This document shows positions 32,582-32,596 of a stretch of 32,596 nt of DNA, piece after piece. Under the pieces are notes generated by a model, which saw only the letters and a program-made list of their open reading frames with translations, was not told the DNA's origin and made no database searches. This DNA comes from Pusillimonas noertemannii (GTDB lineage: Bacteria > Pseudomonadota > Gammaproteobacteria > Burkholderiales > Burkholderiaceae_B). Position 1 is the stretch's first letter; every line of letters begins with the position of its first letter. The position numbers were made by a program, and so were the translations under genes. Where the stretch lies: the NCBI RefSeq assembly GCF_003096595.1, contig NZ_QEKO01000013.1:1-32596 (forward strand), written 5' to 3'.

Positions 32582-32596
32582 TCGGCTTGCTCAACG

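Overview
The window looks like a chromosomal segment of a GC-rich betaproteobacterium, most likely of the family Alcaligenaceae (Alcaligenes, Pusillimonas, Achromobacter or Bordetella-like). This rests on the GC-biased third codon positions, the gene families present and the palindromic intergenic repeats; the genus cannot be fixed by reading alone.

Region 1 (1-17191) is a catabolic island for a pyridine carboxylate, best explained as picolinic acid degradation. It starts inside a 2,5-dihydroxypyridine dioxygenase gene (NicX/PicD type), overlapped by a maleamate amidohydrolase gene (NicF/PicF type). Convergent to these is a four-gene Rieske oxygenase operon on the minus strand (ferredoxin, reductase, large subunit, small subunit), proposed to be the 6-hydroxypicolinate 3-monooxygenase. 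Divergent from it runs a long plus-strand operon: a TRAP binding protein, a three-subunit molybdenum hydroxylase (proposed picolinate 6-hydroxylase), a complete ABC importer, the two TRAP membrane subunits and an EamA transporter. The divergent control region holds five copies of a TCAG-N4-CTNN motif, three around and just downstream of the oxygenase promoter and two at the TRAP/hydroxylase promoter. This agrees with the operator I recall for the MarR-type repressor PicR of Alcaligenes faecalis JQ135. The proposed route is picolinate to 6-hydroxypicolinate to 3,6-dihydroxypicolinate to 2,5-dihydroxypyridine to N-formylmaleamate to maleamate to maleate. The decarboxylase, deformylase and regulator genes would lie left of the window or elsewhere.

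Region 2 (17249-22709) is housekeeping metabolism: an acetylornithine-type aminotransferase, malate synthase G (convergent), a pterin-4a-carbinolamine dehydratase and AMP nucleosidase.

Region 3 (22710-27900) starts with a 285-bp intergenic element with nested inverted repeats. A minus-strand group follows: smg, glutamyl-Q tRNA(Asp) synthetase, DNA topoisomerase III with a histone-H1-like Lys/Ala tail, and 8 bp behind it a SET-domain protein with a post-SET zinc motif and its own lysine-rich tail.

Region 4 (28067-32596) has an acetyl-CoA acetyltransferase behind isocitrate dehydrogenase kinase/phosphatase (aceK), a divergent metallo-beta-lactamase-fold hydrolase, and another palindromic intergenic element at the right edge. 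I saw no tRNA, rRNA, CRISPR, transposase or prophage genes.

The points most worth follow-up are the fusion of the [2Fe-2S] subunit of the molybdenum hydroxylase to a CoxG-like domain, the five-site operator array, the topoisomerase III/SET gene pair with histone-like tails, and the family of intergenic palindromes.
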